Below, one piece after another: positions 54,148 to 61,975 of a stretch of 64,000 bases of DNA. Position numbers and translations under genes: made by a program. The stretch lies in contig NZ_FNXG01000002.1 in the NCBI RefSeq assembly GCF_900108405.1, positions 248,001 to 312,000 of the forward strand, in the 5' to 3' direction. Below the pieces are notes generated by a model. It was not told where the DNA came from. It was given only the letters and a program-made list of their open reading frames with translations, and ran no database searches. The DNA is from Paracoccus alkenifer (GTDB lineage Bacteria > Pseudomonadota > Alphaproteobacteria > Rhodobacterales > Rhodobacteraceae). Every line of letters begins with the position of its first letter. Position 1 is the stretch's first letter.

Positions 54148-54203
54148 TGATAGACCGGCAAAGGCCACAGTTAGCGCAACCATCGAAAGTTAGCGATACC
54201 ATC
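54148..54203. promoter_or_regulatory. pckA promoter region with two direct-repeat operators
   Basis: Two 16-bp repeats, AGTTAGCGCAACCATC (54169-54184) and AGTTAGCGATACCATC (54188-54203), start 19 bp apart. Each is an imperfect palindrome around a central CG, like LacI-family operators. On the minus strand the proximal copy overlaps the position of the -35 for a good -10, TATCAT (54153-54148), whose own -35 is poor. That is activator geometry for pckA. CceR, the carbon regulator of Rhodobacter, is a candidate by analogy. Confidence 0.55.
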
Positions 54204-54244
54204 TTTGCAGATGTTGCAGTCGGCACCCGGAACGGGCCGGCGGG

Positions 54245-54658
54245 ATGACCACGATTCACGCCAGCGCGGTGGCGGTCGAGGGGCGGGGGCTGCTGATCCT
54301 GGGGCCGTCGGGGGCGGGAAAATCATCGCTGGCGCTGGCGCTGATGGCGCAGGGCGCGCAGCTGGTCGCTGACGACCGGGTGCTGCTGGACGCCCGCGCG
54401 GGCCGGCTGATCGCCGCCTGCCCGCCGCCGCTTGCGGGCCGGATCGAGGCGCGGGGGGTGGGCATCCTTGCCGCCGCGCCGGCCGGGCCGACCCCGCTGG
54501 CGCTGGTGGTGGACCTTGGCCGGGCCGAGACCATGCGCCTGCCGCCCCGGCGCAGCATCACCCTGCTGGGGATCGCGCTGCCCCTTGTGCTGGGACCGAT
54601 GGGGCCGCATCTTGCCCCGGCGCTGCGCCAGCTGCTGGCGGGCGGGCGCAGCGACTGA
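54245..54658 (+). CDS. hprK: HPr kinase/phosphorylase, short alphaproteobacterial form
   Basis: 137 aa, only the C-terminal kinase core of HPr[15 protein letters not shown] then Walker [14 protein letters not shown] (residues 20-27), VADDRV, and the HPrK signature [11 protein letters not shown]. It phosphorylates HPr on Ser; the ptsH gene lies three genes downstream, with a matching Ser at 48. The N-terminal domain seen in Firmicutes is missing, as usual in alphaproteobacteria. In many relatives the chvI/chvG two-component genes lie between pckA and hprK; here they are absent. A Shine-Dalgarno sequence before ATG 54245 is weak. Confidence 0.92.
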   Translation: MTTIHASAVAVEGRGLLILGPSGAGKSSLALALMAQGAQLVADDRVLLDARAGRLIAACPPPLAGRIEARGVGILAAAPAGPTPLALVVDLGRAETMRLPPRRSITLLGIALPLVLGPMGPHLAPALRQLLAGGRSD

Positions 54659-54689
54659 CGGGGCGCGAAGAGGGGGGCAGAGCGGGGCA

Positions 54690-55679
54690 ATGGCGGGCGA
54701 AGGGCAGGGCACGGGCGCGGCGGCGGGCGGCATCGTCGATGCCCAGCGGCTGGTGCTGGTCACCGGCCCCTCGGGTGCCGGGCGCTCGACCGCGATCCAC
54801 GCGCTTGAGGACATGGGGTTCGAGGCGATCGACAACCTGCCCCTGTCGCTGGTGCCGCGGCTGCTGGACGGGGCGGCGCGCCCGGTGCCGCTGGCGCTGG
54901 GGCTGGACGTGCGCAACCGCGACTTTTCCGCCGCCAATCTGGTCGAGTTGATCGATTCGCTGACCCGCAACCCGGCATTCCTGCCCAAGGTGCTGTATCT
55001 CGACTGTGCCACCGACGTGCTGGTGCGGCGCTATTCCGAAACCCGCCGCCGCCACCCGCTGGCCGGCGACATCCCCCCGGCCGAGGCGATCACCGCCGAA
55101 CGCGACCTGCTGGCCCCGGTGCGCGACCGCGCCGACGTGCTGATCGACACGACCGAGCTGTCCCCCCACGACCTGCGGGCCGAGCTGGCGCAGGCGTTCG
55201 ATGCGCGGGGCGGGGACCGGCTTGCGGTGTCGCTGCAATCCTTCAGCTACAAGCGCGGGGTGCCGCAGGGGCTGGATTTCATGTTCGACTGCCGCTTTCT
55301 GGCCAACCCCCATTGGGAACCCGCCCTGCGCCCGCTGGACGGCCGCGACCCTCTGGTTCAGCATTACGTGACGGCAGACCCGCGGTTCCAGCCCTTTTTC
55401 GACAGGCTCAGAGACCTTATCCTTTATGTGCTCCCGGCGCAGGTGGACGAGGGCAGGGCCCATGTGACCATCGGCTTTGGCTGCACGGGCGGGCAACACC
55501 GCTCGGTCACTTTGGTCGAGTTGATGGCTGATGATCTTGCCAAAAAATCCTGGCAGGTGTCTAAAAGACATCGAGAGATAGAGCGACGTTCACAGGCGCC
55601 CGGACCGGCAGCCCGTGCCGACGCGGCAGGACTGTCTGGGGCGTATCTGGGGGGATCGGGATGCACCGATCCGTCGTGA
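54690..55679 (+). CDS. rapZ: RNase adapter protein RapZ (YvcJ family)
   Basis: 329 aa. The N-terminal nucleotide-binding part is [20 protein letters not shown] with Arg in place of the usual Walker A Lys. [21 protein letters not shown] and the C-terminal RNA-binding/dimer domain with FKRG-like [20 protein letters not shown] and [11 protein letters not shown] follow. In E. coli RapZ controls glmS sRNA decay; in alphaproteobacteria the gene is regularly placed with hprK and PTS genes and its exact role is open. Start ATG 54690 after GCGGGGCA is plausible. It precedes the EIIA gene by 13 nt. Confidence 0.93.
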   Translation: MAGEGQGTGAAAGGIVDAQRLVLVTGPSGAGRSTAIHALEDMGFEAIDNLPLSLVPRLLDGAARPVPLALGLDVRNRDFSAANLVELIDSLTRNPAFLPKVLYLDCATDVLVRRYSETRRRHPLAGDIPPAEAITAERDLLAPVRDRADVLIDTTELSPHDLRAELAQAFDARGGDRLAVSLQSFSYKRGVPQGLDFMFDCRFLANPHWEPALRPLDGRDPLVQHYVTADPRFQPFFDRLRDLILYVLPAQVDEGRAHVTIGFGCTGGQHRSVTLVELMADDLAKKSWQVSKRHREIERRSQAPGPAARADAAGLSGAYLGGSGCTDPS

Positions 55680-55692
55680 TGGTGGAACACAG

Positions 55693-56112
55693 TTGATCGG
55701 AATTGTCATTGTTGCCCATGGCGGGCTGGCCCGGGAATACCTTGCAGCGGTGGAACACGTCGTGGGTCCGCAAGCCGGCATCCGCGCCGTCACCATCGAA
55801 GAGGACCATGACCGCGCCCTGAAACAGGCCGAGATCTGCACCGCCGCGAACGAGGTGGACACCGGCGCCGGGGTGGTGATCGTGACCGACCTGTTCGGCG
55901 GCTCGCCCTCGAATCTGTCGATGCCGGCCTGCCTGCCGGAACAGCGCCGCATCCTTTACGGGGCCAATCTGCCGCTGCTGGTCAAGCTGGCCAAGTCGCG
56001 GCATCTGGACGTGGGGCAGGCAGCGATGCTGGCCTGCGAGGCGGGGCGCAAGTACATCGACTGCTACGCGCCCGGCCCGGCGGCTCCGCAGGCGCGAAGG
56101 GCGGTGTTGTGA
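55693..56112 (+). CDS. PTS mannose-type EIIA component
   Basis: 139 aa single-domain EIIA of the mannose (AgaF/ManX) family: LIGIVIVAHGGLAREYLAAV with phospho-His9, VVIVTDLFGGSPSNLSMPAC. The start is a TTG at 55693, since conserved proteins begin directly with xIGIVIVAHG. It has no fused EIIB and no sugar permease nearby, so it belongs to the regulatory (incomplete) PTS of alphaproteobacteria, taking phosphate from HPr. Its stop overlaps the ptsH start. Confidence 0.92.
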   Translation: MIGIVIVAHGGLAREYLAAVEHVVGPQAGIRAVTIEEDHDRALKQAEICTAANEVDTGAGVVIVTDLFGGSPSNLSMPACLPEQRRILYGANLPLLVKLAKSRHLDVGQAAMLACEAGRKYIDCYAPGPAAPQARRAVL

Positions 56113-56384
56113 CGGAATTCAGCCGCGAGCTGCGGATCATCAACGAAAAGGGCCTGCACGCCCGCGCCTCGGCCCGGTTTGTCGAAACCGTCGAACAGTT
56201 CGACGCCCGCGCCACCGTCGAAAAGGACGGCGAGCGCGTGTCGGGCGATTCGATCATGGGGCTGCTGATGCTGGTCGCCCCCCGCGGCAGCGCGATTCAG
56301 GTCACCACCTCGGGGCCGGACGCCGAGGCGCTGCTGAGGGCGCTGACCGAACTGGTCGACGGCTATTTCGGCGAAGGCCGCTAG
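56109..56384 (+). CDS. ptsH: Phosphocarrier protein HPr
   Basis: 91 aa, GTG start at 56109 overlapping the EIIA stop (GTGA). The phospho-His17 lies in NEKGLHARASARFVE, and the regulatory Ser48 in SGDSIMGLLMLVAP, matching HprK action. The C-terminal part is normal length. It closes the hprK-rapZ-EIIA-ptsH operon. The EI gene (ptsI/ptsP) is not in the window, so phosphoryl transfer must start elsewhere. Confidence 0.95.
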   Translation: MTEFSRELRIINEKGLHARASARFVETVEQFDARATVEKDGERVSGDSIMGLLMLVAPRGSAIQVTTSGPDAEALLRALTELVDGYFGEGR

Positions 56385-56401
56385 CGCGGCGCGCCCCGCC
56401 C

Positions 56402-57013
56402 ATGGCCCGCGTCAGCTATCACCACGGCAATCTGCGGCAGGCGCTGGTCGATGCGACCGCGGCGCTGATCCAGCACAAGGGGCCGATGGCCTTTACCCTG
56501 GCCGAGGCTGCGCGTCAGGCCGGCGTCAGCGCCGCGGCGCCCTATCGCCATTTCGCCGGCCGCGACCAGCTGCTGGAGGAAGTGGCGCGGCAGGGGTTTC
56601 TTGAATTCGCGGCGCTGCTCGAATCGGCGTTCGACGGGGGCCGGCCCTCGGCGCTGTCGGCGTTCCTGCGCATGGGCGAGGCGTATCTGGGCTTTGCCGC
56701 CGCAAGGCCCGGGTTCTACATGGCGATGTTCGAATCGGGGCTGTCGATTGCCGGCAACGCCGATCTGGCCGCCGCCGCCGAGCGCGCCGAGCAGGCGCTG
56801 GTCCGCGCCGCCGAGGCGCTGTTCGCGCGCCTGCCCCCCGGCCGCCGCCCGCCCGCGACGATGGTTGCCAACCATGTCTGGGCGCTGTCGCACGGCGTGG
56901 TCGAGCTGTTTGGCCGTGGCCGCCCCGGCGCCCGCAGCCCCATCAGCGCGGCCGACATGCTGGAAAGCGGGGTGCTGATCTATCTGCGCGGGCTGGGCGT
57001 GATTCCTGAATAA
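56402..57013 (+). CDS. TetR-family transcriptional regulator
   Basis: 203 aa. N-terminal helix-turn-helix FTLAEAARQAGVSAAAPYRH (with the following FAGRDQLLEEVA), preceded by SYHHGNLRQALVDAT, typical of TetR regulators with a WHG/TetR_C ligand domain; the helical C-terminal part contains VWALSHGVVELFGRGRPG. Ligand and target are unknown. It starts 17 nt after ptsH on the same strand. A strong 23-bp palindrome 59 nt past its stop (before the DUF2852 gene) could be its operator, but this is only a proximity argument. Confidence 0.9.
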   Translation: MARVSYHHGNLRQALVDATAALIQHKGPMAFTLAEAARQAGVSAAAPYRHFAGRDQLLEEVARQGFLEFAALLESAFDGGRPSALSAFLRMGEAYLGFAAARPGFYMAMFESGLSIAGNADLAAAAERAEQALVRAAEALFARLPPGRRPPATMVANHVWALSHGVVELFGRGRPGARSPISAADMLESGVLIYLRGLGVIPE

Positions 57014-57071
57014 CCCTTGCGCGCAAAAAAAACGGGGCCGGGGATTGACGTCGAGGCGTCGCGCGCCACAT

Positions 57072-57094
57072 TGTTAATGTGATTAACATTAACA
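57072..57094. promoter_or_regulatory. Perfect AT-rich palindrome ahead of the DUF2852 gene
   Basis: Arms TGTTAATGT (57072-57080) and ACATTAACA (57086-57094), 5-nt spacer. It is strikingly AT-rich in this genome and ends 17 nt before the ATG at 57112. TTGACG (57045-57050) upstream may be a -35. The site would sit over the -10/start of transcription, so it is a repressor-type operator candidate. It is not a CtrA box: the TTAA pairs are spaced 5 and 2, not 7. Confidence 0.65.
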
Positions 57095-57111
57095 TGCCAC
57101 GGAGCGCCCCG

Positions 57112-57528
57112 ATGCCCCTTGCCTATAACCCCACCGCAACCCCGGTCGCGCCCGCCGACGGCTTTGTGCAGTCGGTCAAGCGGGTGCTGATGCAGGCCCG
57201 CGACTGGCTTGACGCCCGCGGCAAGCCCGCGTGGATCATCGCCATGATCCTGGGCTTTGTCGCCGCCTGGCCGGTCGGCCTTGCCATCCTGGGCTACATG
57301 ATCTGGAGCAAACGCATGTTCGGAAACTGCACCCGCCGCCACGCCGGAACCGGCCGCGCCCATCGCGTCGAAAGCACCGGCAATGCCGCCTTTGACGCCT
57401 ATCGCGACGAGACACTGAAGCGGCTCGAGGACGAACACGGCGCCTTTGTCGACTTTCTGCAGAAGCTGCGCGAGGCCCGCGACAAGGCCGAATTCGACCA
57501 GTTCATGGAAGAACGCCGCCAAGGCTGA
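57112..57528 (+). CDS. DUF2852 membrane protein
   Basis: 138 aa. After a short polar N-terminus there is a hydrophobic stretch KPAWIIAMILGFVAAWPVGL followed by AILGYMIWSKRMF, the conserved centre of DUF2852, and a charged helical C-terminus (YRDETLKRLEDEHGAFVDFL). The function is unknown. The ATG at 57112 has GGAG 7 nt upstream and leaves the operator-like palindrome outside the gene; a GTG or ATG in the palindrome region would extend it but has no site. The gene ends at a convergent hairpin with gshA. Confidence 0.87.
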   Translation: MPLAYNPTATPVAPADGFVQSVKRVLMQARDWLDARGKPAWIIAMILGFVAAWPVGLAILGYMIWSKRMFGNCTRRHAGTGRAHRVESTGNAAFDAYRDETLKRLEDEHGAFVDFLQKLREARDKAEFDQFMEERRQG

Positions 57529-57552
57529 GGGTCAGCCCCAGCCTGATCTTTG

Positions 57553-57577
57553 CGGGGTCCGTTCGATGCGGACCCCG
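57553..57577. terminator. Hairpin terminator between the DUF2852 gene and gshA
   Basis: CGGGGTCCG (57553-57561), 7-nt loop, CGGACCCCG (57569-57577) followed by TTTC. A perfect 9-bp stem in the 65-nt convergent gap. Confidence 0.75.
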
Positions 57578-57601
57578 TTTCAGTAAGCCCGTTTCAGTAA
57601 G
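57574..57601 (-). repeat. 14-bp tandem duplication over the gshA stop codon
   Basis: CCCGTTTCAGTAAG occurs twice without spacing (57574-57587 and 57588-57601). The second copy carries the gshA stop codon (TCA at 57594-57596 on the plus strand). The first copy lies just beyond it and also holds TCA, in another frame. A small recent slip duplication. Confidence 0.9.
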
Positions 57602-58955
57602 CAGTATCGGCGTAGATGCGCGACAGCTCACCCTGCCATTCGCCGTGGTATTTCGCCAGCAGGTCGTCGGCCAGCGTCGCGCCGCGTTCCACCCGCTCGC
57701 GCAGCACGGTCAGAAAGCCGGTCTCGTCCGCGCCCCCCGCCAGCTGCCCGCGCGCCGCCAGCCCGGCTTCGGCCAAGCCCAGCACCTCGGCCGCCAGGTC
57801 GCGCAGTCGCAGCCCGTCATGTTCGCCGGCCAGCCCGTCGCGGGCGGCGGCGCGGCGCAGCCCCTCGCGCTGCTCGGCGGTCCAGCCGCGGATCAGGTCG
57901 CTGGCGGCGTCCAGCGCGCCCTGATCATAGGTCAGCCCCACCCACAGCGCCGGCAGCGCGTTCAGGTGGCTTAGCGGGCCGGCGTCGGCGCCGCGCATCT
58001 CGATGTATTTCTTGACCCGCGCCTCGGGGAACACGGTGGTCATGTGGTCGGCCCAGTCCGACAGCGTGGGGATTTCCCCCGGCAGCGCCGGCAGCCGCCC
58101 GTTCAGGAAATCGCGGAAGCTCTGCCCCAGCGCGTCGATGTATTTCCCGTCACGGAAAACGAAATACATCGGCACATCAAGCACATAATCTACCCAGCGC
58201 TCATACCCGAACCCGTCCTCGAACACAAAGGGCAACAGCCCCGTGCGCGCCTCGTCAAGGTTCTGCCAGATATGCGCGCGCCAGGATTTCATCCCGTTCA
58301 TCTGCCCGTCCAGGAACGGAGAGCTGGCGAACAGCGCCGTCGCCACCGGCTGCAATGCCAGCGCCACCCGCAGCTTCTGCACCATGTCGGATTCGGACGC
58401 GAAATCCAGGTTCACCTGCACCGTGCAGGTCCGATACATCATCTGGGTGCCCAGCGTGCCGACCCGCTGCATATAGGGGGTCATCAGCGCATAGCGGCCC
58501 TTGGGCATCATCGGCATCTGGTCCTGCCGCCAGACCGGCGCCGCCCCCAGCCCCATGAAGCCGATGCCCAGCGGCTCGGCCACCGCCCTGACCTCGGCCA
58601 GATGCTGGCGGGTCTCGGCGTCGGTCTGGTGGATGTCGGACAGCGGCGCGCCCGACAGTTCCAGCTGCCCGCCGGGTTCCAGGCTGACATTGGCGCCGTC
58701 GCGTGACAGGCCGATCAGATGCCCGCTTTCGCGCAGCTCGGACCAGCCGAAGCGGTCGCGCAGCCCGTTGAGCATCGCCAGCACCGAGCGCTTGCCCTCA
58801 TAGGGCAGCGGTTCCAGCGTATCGGTCAGAAAGCCGAATTTTTCGTGCTCGGTGCCGATGCGCCACGCATCGCGCGGTTTCTCGCCCGAGGCGATATAGT
58901 CGGCCAGCTCTTCGCGCCGTTCGATCGGGCCGCCGCCCTGCTGGGGAATGGACAT
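57594..58955 (-). CDS. gshA: Glutamate-cysteine ligase
   Basis: 453 aa, of the alphaproteobacterial/plant-type class (type 2), not the E. coli class. DAWRIGTEHEKFGFLTDTLE and LIGLSRDGANVSLEPGGQLE near the N-terminus; the segment YMQRVGTLGTQMMYRTCTVQ and the WADHMTTVFPEARVKKYIEM block match it. It makes gamma-glutamylcysteine, the first step of glutathione synthesis. Start ATG 58955; an in-frame GTG four codons upstream (VRAF) is an alternative. It is divergent from the PIN gene by 168 nt. Confidence 0.94.
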   Translation of the reverse strand: MSIPQQGGGPIERREELADYIASGEKPRDAWRIGTEHEKFGFLTDTLEPLPYEGKRSVLAMLNGLRDRFGWSELRESGHLIGLSRDGANVSLEPGGQLELSGAPLSDIHQTDAETRQHLAEVRAVAEPLGIGFMGLGAAPVWRQDQMPMMPKGRYALMTPYMQRVGTLGTQMMYRTCTVQVNLDFASESDMVQKLRVALALQPVATALFASSPFLDGQMNGMKSWRAHIWQNLDEARTGLLPFVFEDGFGYERWVDYVLDVPMYFVFRDGKYIDALGQSFRDFLNGRLPALPGEIPTLSDWADHMTTVFPEARVKKYIEMRGADAGPLSHLNALPALWVGLTYDQGALDAASDLIRGWTAEQREGLRRAAARDGLAGEHDGLRLRDLAAEVLGLAEAGLAARGQLAGGADETGFLTVLRERVERGATLADDLLAKYHGEWQGELSRIYADTAY

Positions 58956-59123
58956 GAAGGCCCTCACGAGGTCGTAATCCGGGGACAGGTGGCGCGGGGG
59001 TCCCGGATAGTCAAGCCGGCGCTTGGGTGTAAACCGGCGCGGAACGCCGGATTCGGGCGGGACGGGGGGCTTGCGGCGGGGCGGTGACGCGACGACATAG
59101 GCCGTGAAAGGCGGAATGAGGCG

Positions 59124-59675
59124 ATGATCAGGGCGGTTCTGGATGCTTGTGTTCTTTATCCGACGGTGCTGCGGGAAATCCTGATTGGCACGGCGGATGC
59201 GGGGCTTTTTGCGCCGCGGTGGTCGGGGCGCATCCTTGCCGAATGGCGCCACGCCGCCGCGCGGCTGGGCGGTCAGCAGGCCGCCGTGGCCGGGGCCGAG
59301 ATCGCGCTGCTGCGCCTTGCCCACCCCGAGGCGGAAATACCCGAACACCCCGGCCGCACCGCCGGCTATGACTGGCCCGACCCCGCCGACCGGCATGTCG
59401 TCGAAACCGCGCTGGCCGCGGGGGCAGGCGTGATCGTCACCGCCAATCTGCGCGATTTCCCGTCGCGCACGCTGTCGGCGCTGGGGCTGCGGGCGATCCA
59501 TCCCGACCCGTTCCTGCTTGAGCTGTGGCGCGCTGACCCGGCCCCGGTCGCAGCCAGCGTCCGCGCCGCCCATGACCGCGCGCAGGCGCTGGGCGGGCCG
59601 GTGGCCTTGCGCGCGCTGATGGGCCGGGCGCGGCTGCCCCGGCTGGCCAAAGCGCTTGAGCGGGCGGCATCCTAG
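59124..59675 (+). CDS. PIN-domain protein (predicted RNase)
   Basis: 183 aa. The N-terminal IRAVLDACVLYPTVLREILI has the conserved first Asp (residue 7) of the PIN metal centre; Glu in GRILAEWRH and Asp pairs in WPDPADRHVVETALAAGA and VTANLRDFPS complete the acidic set. The last 50 residues are helical and unlike most VapC toxins. A typical antitoxin gene (60-90 aa with a DNA-binding domain) is not adjacent: gshA is 168 nt to the left on the other strand, and zwf starts 96 nt to the right. So it is probably a stand-alone PIN protein, conserved in the group, and not proven to be a toxin. The start is marked by AATGAGG. Confidence 0.8.
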   Translation: MIRAVLDACVLYPTVLREILIGTADAGLFAPRWSGRILAEWRHAAARLGGQQAAVAGAEIALLRLAHPEAEIPEHPGRTAGYDWPDPADRHVVETALAAGAGVIVTANLRDFPSRTLSALGLRAIHPDPFLLELWRADPAPVAASVRAAHDRAQALGGPVALRALMGRARLPRLAKALERAAS

Positions 59676-59771
59676 CCCCTGACAGGCAAGGCTTTGCCGC
59701 GCATCGGCAGGACGCTTGCCGCGTCGGCCCGCAGCCTCTACCACCTTATGACCAGTGCGAAAGGTTCCGCG

Positions 59772-61220
59772 ATGGCATCGCGTCTGATCCAGGTCGATGA
59801 TTTCGATCTCGTCATCTTCGGGGCGACCGGGGATCTTGCCCGTCGCAAGATCCTGCCCGCGCTGTTTCGCCGCCATGCCGCGGGGCAGTTTCCGCCCGAT
59901 GCGCGCATCATCGGCGCTGCCCGCAGCCCGCTGGATGACGCGGCCTTTCGCAAGGACGTGGCCGCGGCGATCGCCGAATTCGACCCGCCCCGCGCGCAGT
60001 CGCCCGAACTGCCGGGGTTTCTTGAGCGGCTGTCCTATATCGCCATCGACGCCGGCGGGGATGCGGGCTGGCCCGATCTGGCCGCGCGGATGCGCAAGGG
60101 GGTGGTGCAGGCGTTCTACCTGTCGGTGGCGCCTTCGCTGTTTGGGGATATCGCGCGGCGGCTGGCGGACCACTCTGTCGCGGGGGCGGATGCGCGGATC
60201 GTCGCCGAAAAGCCGTTCGGCCGCGATCTCGACACCGCGCGGGCGCTGAACCGCACGCTGGTGCGGCATTTCGCGGAAGCGCAGATCTACCGGATCGACC
60301 ATTACCTGGGCAAGGAAACCGTCCAGAACCTGATGGCGGTGCGTTTCGCCAACATGTTGTTCGAGCCGCTGTGGAACGCGCTTTACATCGACCATGTGCA
60401 GATCACCGTCGCGGAAACCGTGGGCGTGGCCGGGCGCGGCGCCTATTACGACCACGCCGGCGCCATGCGCGACATGGTGCAGAACCACCTGATGCAACTG
60501 GTCTGCCTGATCGCGATGGAGCCGCCCTGGCACTTTGACCCCGACGCGGTGCGCGACGAAAAGCTCAAGGTGATCCGGGCGCTGGAACCCGTGGCGCCCG
60601 CCGATGTGGTGCGCGGGCAATATGCGGCCGGGGCGGCGCCTTCCTATGCGCAGGACGTGGACAATCCGCACAGCCGCACCGAAAGCTTTGTCGCGCTGAA
60701 GCTGCGCATCGCCAACTGGCGCTGGCAGGGGGTGCCCTTTTACCTGCGCACCGGCAAGCGCCTGCTTGAGCGCAGCAGCGAAATCGCCGTGGTGTTCCGC
60801 GAGCCGCCGCATTCGATTTTCGACGATTCGGCCGGGCACAAGGCCAACCAGCTGGTGATCCGCCTGCAACCGAACGAAGGCATCAACCTCAAGGTGATGA
60901 TCAAGGAACCCGGCCCCGGCGGCATGCGCCTGGTCGAGGTGCCGCTGGACATGAGCTTTGCCGAGGCGCTCGGCCCCGAGGGCGCCGACATGCCCGACGC
61001 CTATGAGCGGCTGATCACCGACGTGATCCGCGGCAACCAGACCCTGTTCATGCGCGGGGACGAGGTCGAGGCCGCCTGGGCCTGGATCGACCCGATCATC
61101 GCCTCCTGGGAAAACGGCTCGGCCCGCCCGGAACCCTATCAGCCCGGCAGCAGCGGCCCGGACGAGGCGCTGGCGCTGATGCACCGCGACGGCCGGCGCT
61201 GGCGCGAGATCCGCGCATGA
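59772..61220 (+). CDS. zwf: Glucose-6-phosphate 1-dehydrogenase
   Basis: 482 aa. NADP loop VIFGATGDLARRKILPALF near residue 15, VAEKPFGRDL, and the active-site motif RIDHYLGKE (174-182, with catalytic His177 and Lys181). It catalyses the first step of the pentose-phosphate and Entner-Doudoroff routes. ATG 59772 with AAAGG about 7 nt upstream. It is followed by pgl and pgi on the same strand with 43-nt gaps each, giving an operon that converts glucose-6-P to 6-phosphogluconate and interconverts it with fructose-6-P. The downstream edd/eda genes are not in the window. Confidence 0.97.
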   Translation: MASRLIQVDDFDLVIFGATGDLARRKILPALFRRHAAGQFPPDARIIGAARSPLDDAAFRKDVAAAIAEFDPPRAQSPELPGFLERLSYIAIDAGGDAGWPDLAARMRKGVVQAFYLSVAPSLFGDIARRLADHSVAGADARIVAEKPFGRDLDTARALNRTLVRHFAEAQIYRIDHYLGKETVQNLMAVRFANMLFEPLWNALYIDHVQITVAETVGVAGRGAYYDHAGAMRDMVQNHLMQLVCLIAMEPPWHFDPDAVRDEKLKVIRALEPVAPADVVRGQYAAGAAPSYAQDVDNPHSRTESFVALKLRIANWRWQGVPFYLRTGKRLLERSSEIAVVFREPPHSIFDDSAGHKANQLVIRLQPNEGINLKVMIKEPGPGGMRLVEVPLDMSFAEALGPEGADMPDAYERLITDVIRGNQTLFMRGDEVEAAWAWIDPIIASWENGSARPEPYQPGSSGPDEALALMHRDGRRWREIRA

Positions 61221-61263
61221 GACACCAAGACAGGACCAAGACGCAGACTGGGGGCATGAGACC

Positions 61264-61932
61264 ATGAAACTGATCGAGCATCCCGACCGCGAGGCGCTGA
61301 CGCTGGCCGTGGCGCAGGACATCGCCGAATCGCTGGGCATGGCGCTGAAGACGCGCGAACGGGCGGTGCTGTGCCTGCCCGGCGGCTCGACCCCGGTGCC
61401 GGTTTACAAAGCGCTGGCGCCGGCACCGCTGGACTGGGGGCGGGTGGTGGTGGTGCCCGGCGACGAACGCTGGGTGGCGCCCGACCACAACCGCTCGAAC
61501 GCGCGGCTGATCCGGCGCAACCTGATCGACGAGGGCGCGGCCGCGGAACTGGTGCCACTGTATACCGAGGGGCTGGGCCCCGACGCCGGCGCTGCCGCGG
61601 CGTCGGAACGGGTGGCGCCGCTGCTGCCGCTGTCGGTGCTGCTGCTGGGCATGGGCGAGGACATGCACACCGCCAGCCTGTTTCCGGGCGCCGCGGGGCT
61701 TGCCGCGGCGCTGGACCCCTCGGCGCCGCCGGTGCTGGCGATCACCGCCCCTGCCGTGCCCGAGCCGCGGGTGACGCTGACCCTGCCGGCGCTGATTTCA
61801 GCCACCGATGCGCTGCTGATGATCACCGGCCCGGAAAAGCGCGCGGCGCTGGAACGGGCCGCCTCGCTGCCGGTTGAGGATGCGCCGATAAGGGCCTTTC
61901 TCAAGGGGCTGCGGGTGCATTACGCGAAATAG
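61264..61932 (+). CDS. pgl: 6-phosphogluconolactonase
   Basis: 222 aa, SugarIsomerase/DevB-type lactonase. LCLPGGSTPVPVYKAL, the WGRVVVVPGDERWVAPDHNR active-site stretch, LLGMGEDMHTASLFPGA and VTLTLPALISATDALLMITG are the conserved blocks. It hydrolyses 6-phosphogluconolactone made by Zwf, encoded just upstream. ATG 61264 is in a weak Shine-Dalgarno context (GGGGGCATGAG). The middle gene of zwf-pgl-pgi. Confidence 0.95.
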   Translation: MKLIEHPDREALTLAVAQDIAESLGMALKTRERAVLCLPGGSTPVPVYKALAPAPLDWGRVVVVPGDERWVAPDHNRSNARLIRRNLIDEGAAAELVPLYTEGLGPDAGAAAASERVAPLLPLSVLLLGMGEDMHTASLFPGAAGLAAALDPSAPPVLAITAPAVPEPRVTLTLPALISATDALLMITGPEKRAALERAASLPVEDAPIRAFLKGLRVHYAK

Positions 61933-61975
61933 GCCGCGGCCGCATTGGCCGGGCGACAGGTAACGAGTAGTAAGC

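Noticed and set aside
57074-57092. CtrA-type TTAA sites in the palindrome upstream of the DUF2852 gene
   Set aside because: CtrA boxes need TTAA-N7-TTAA; the spacings here are 5, 2 and 11. A palindromic operator is a better reading.
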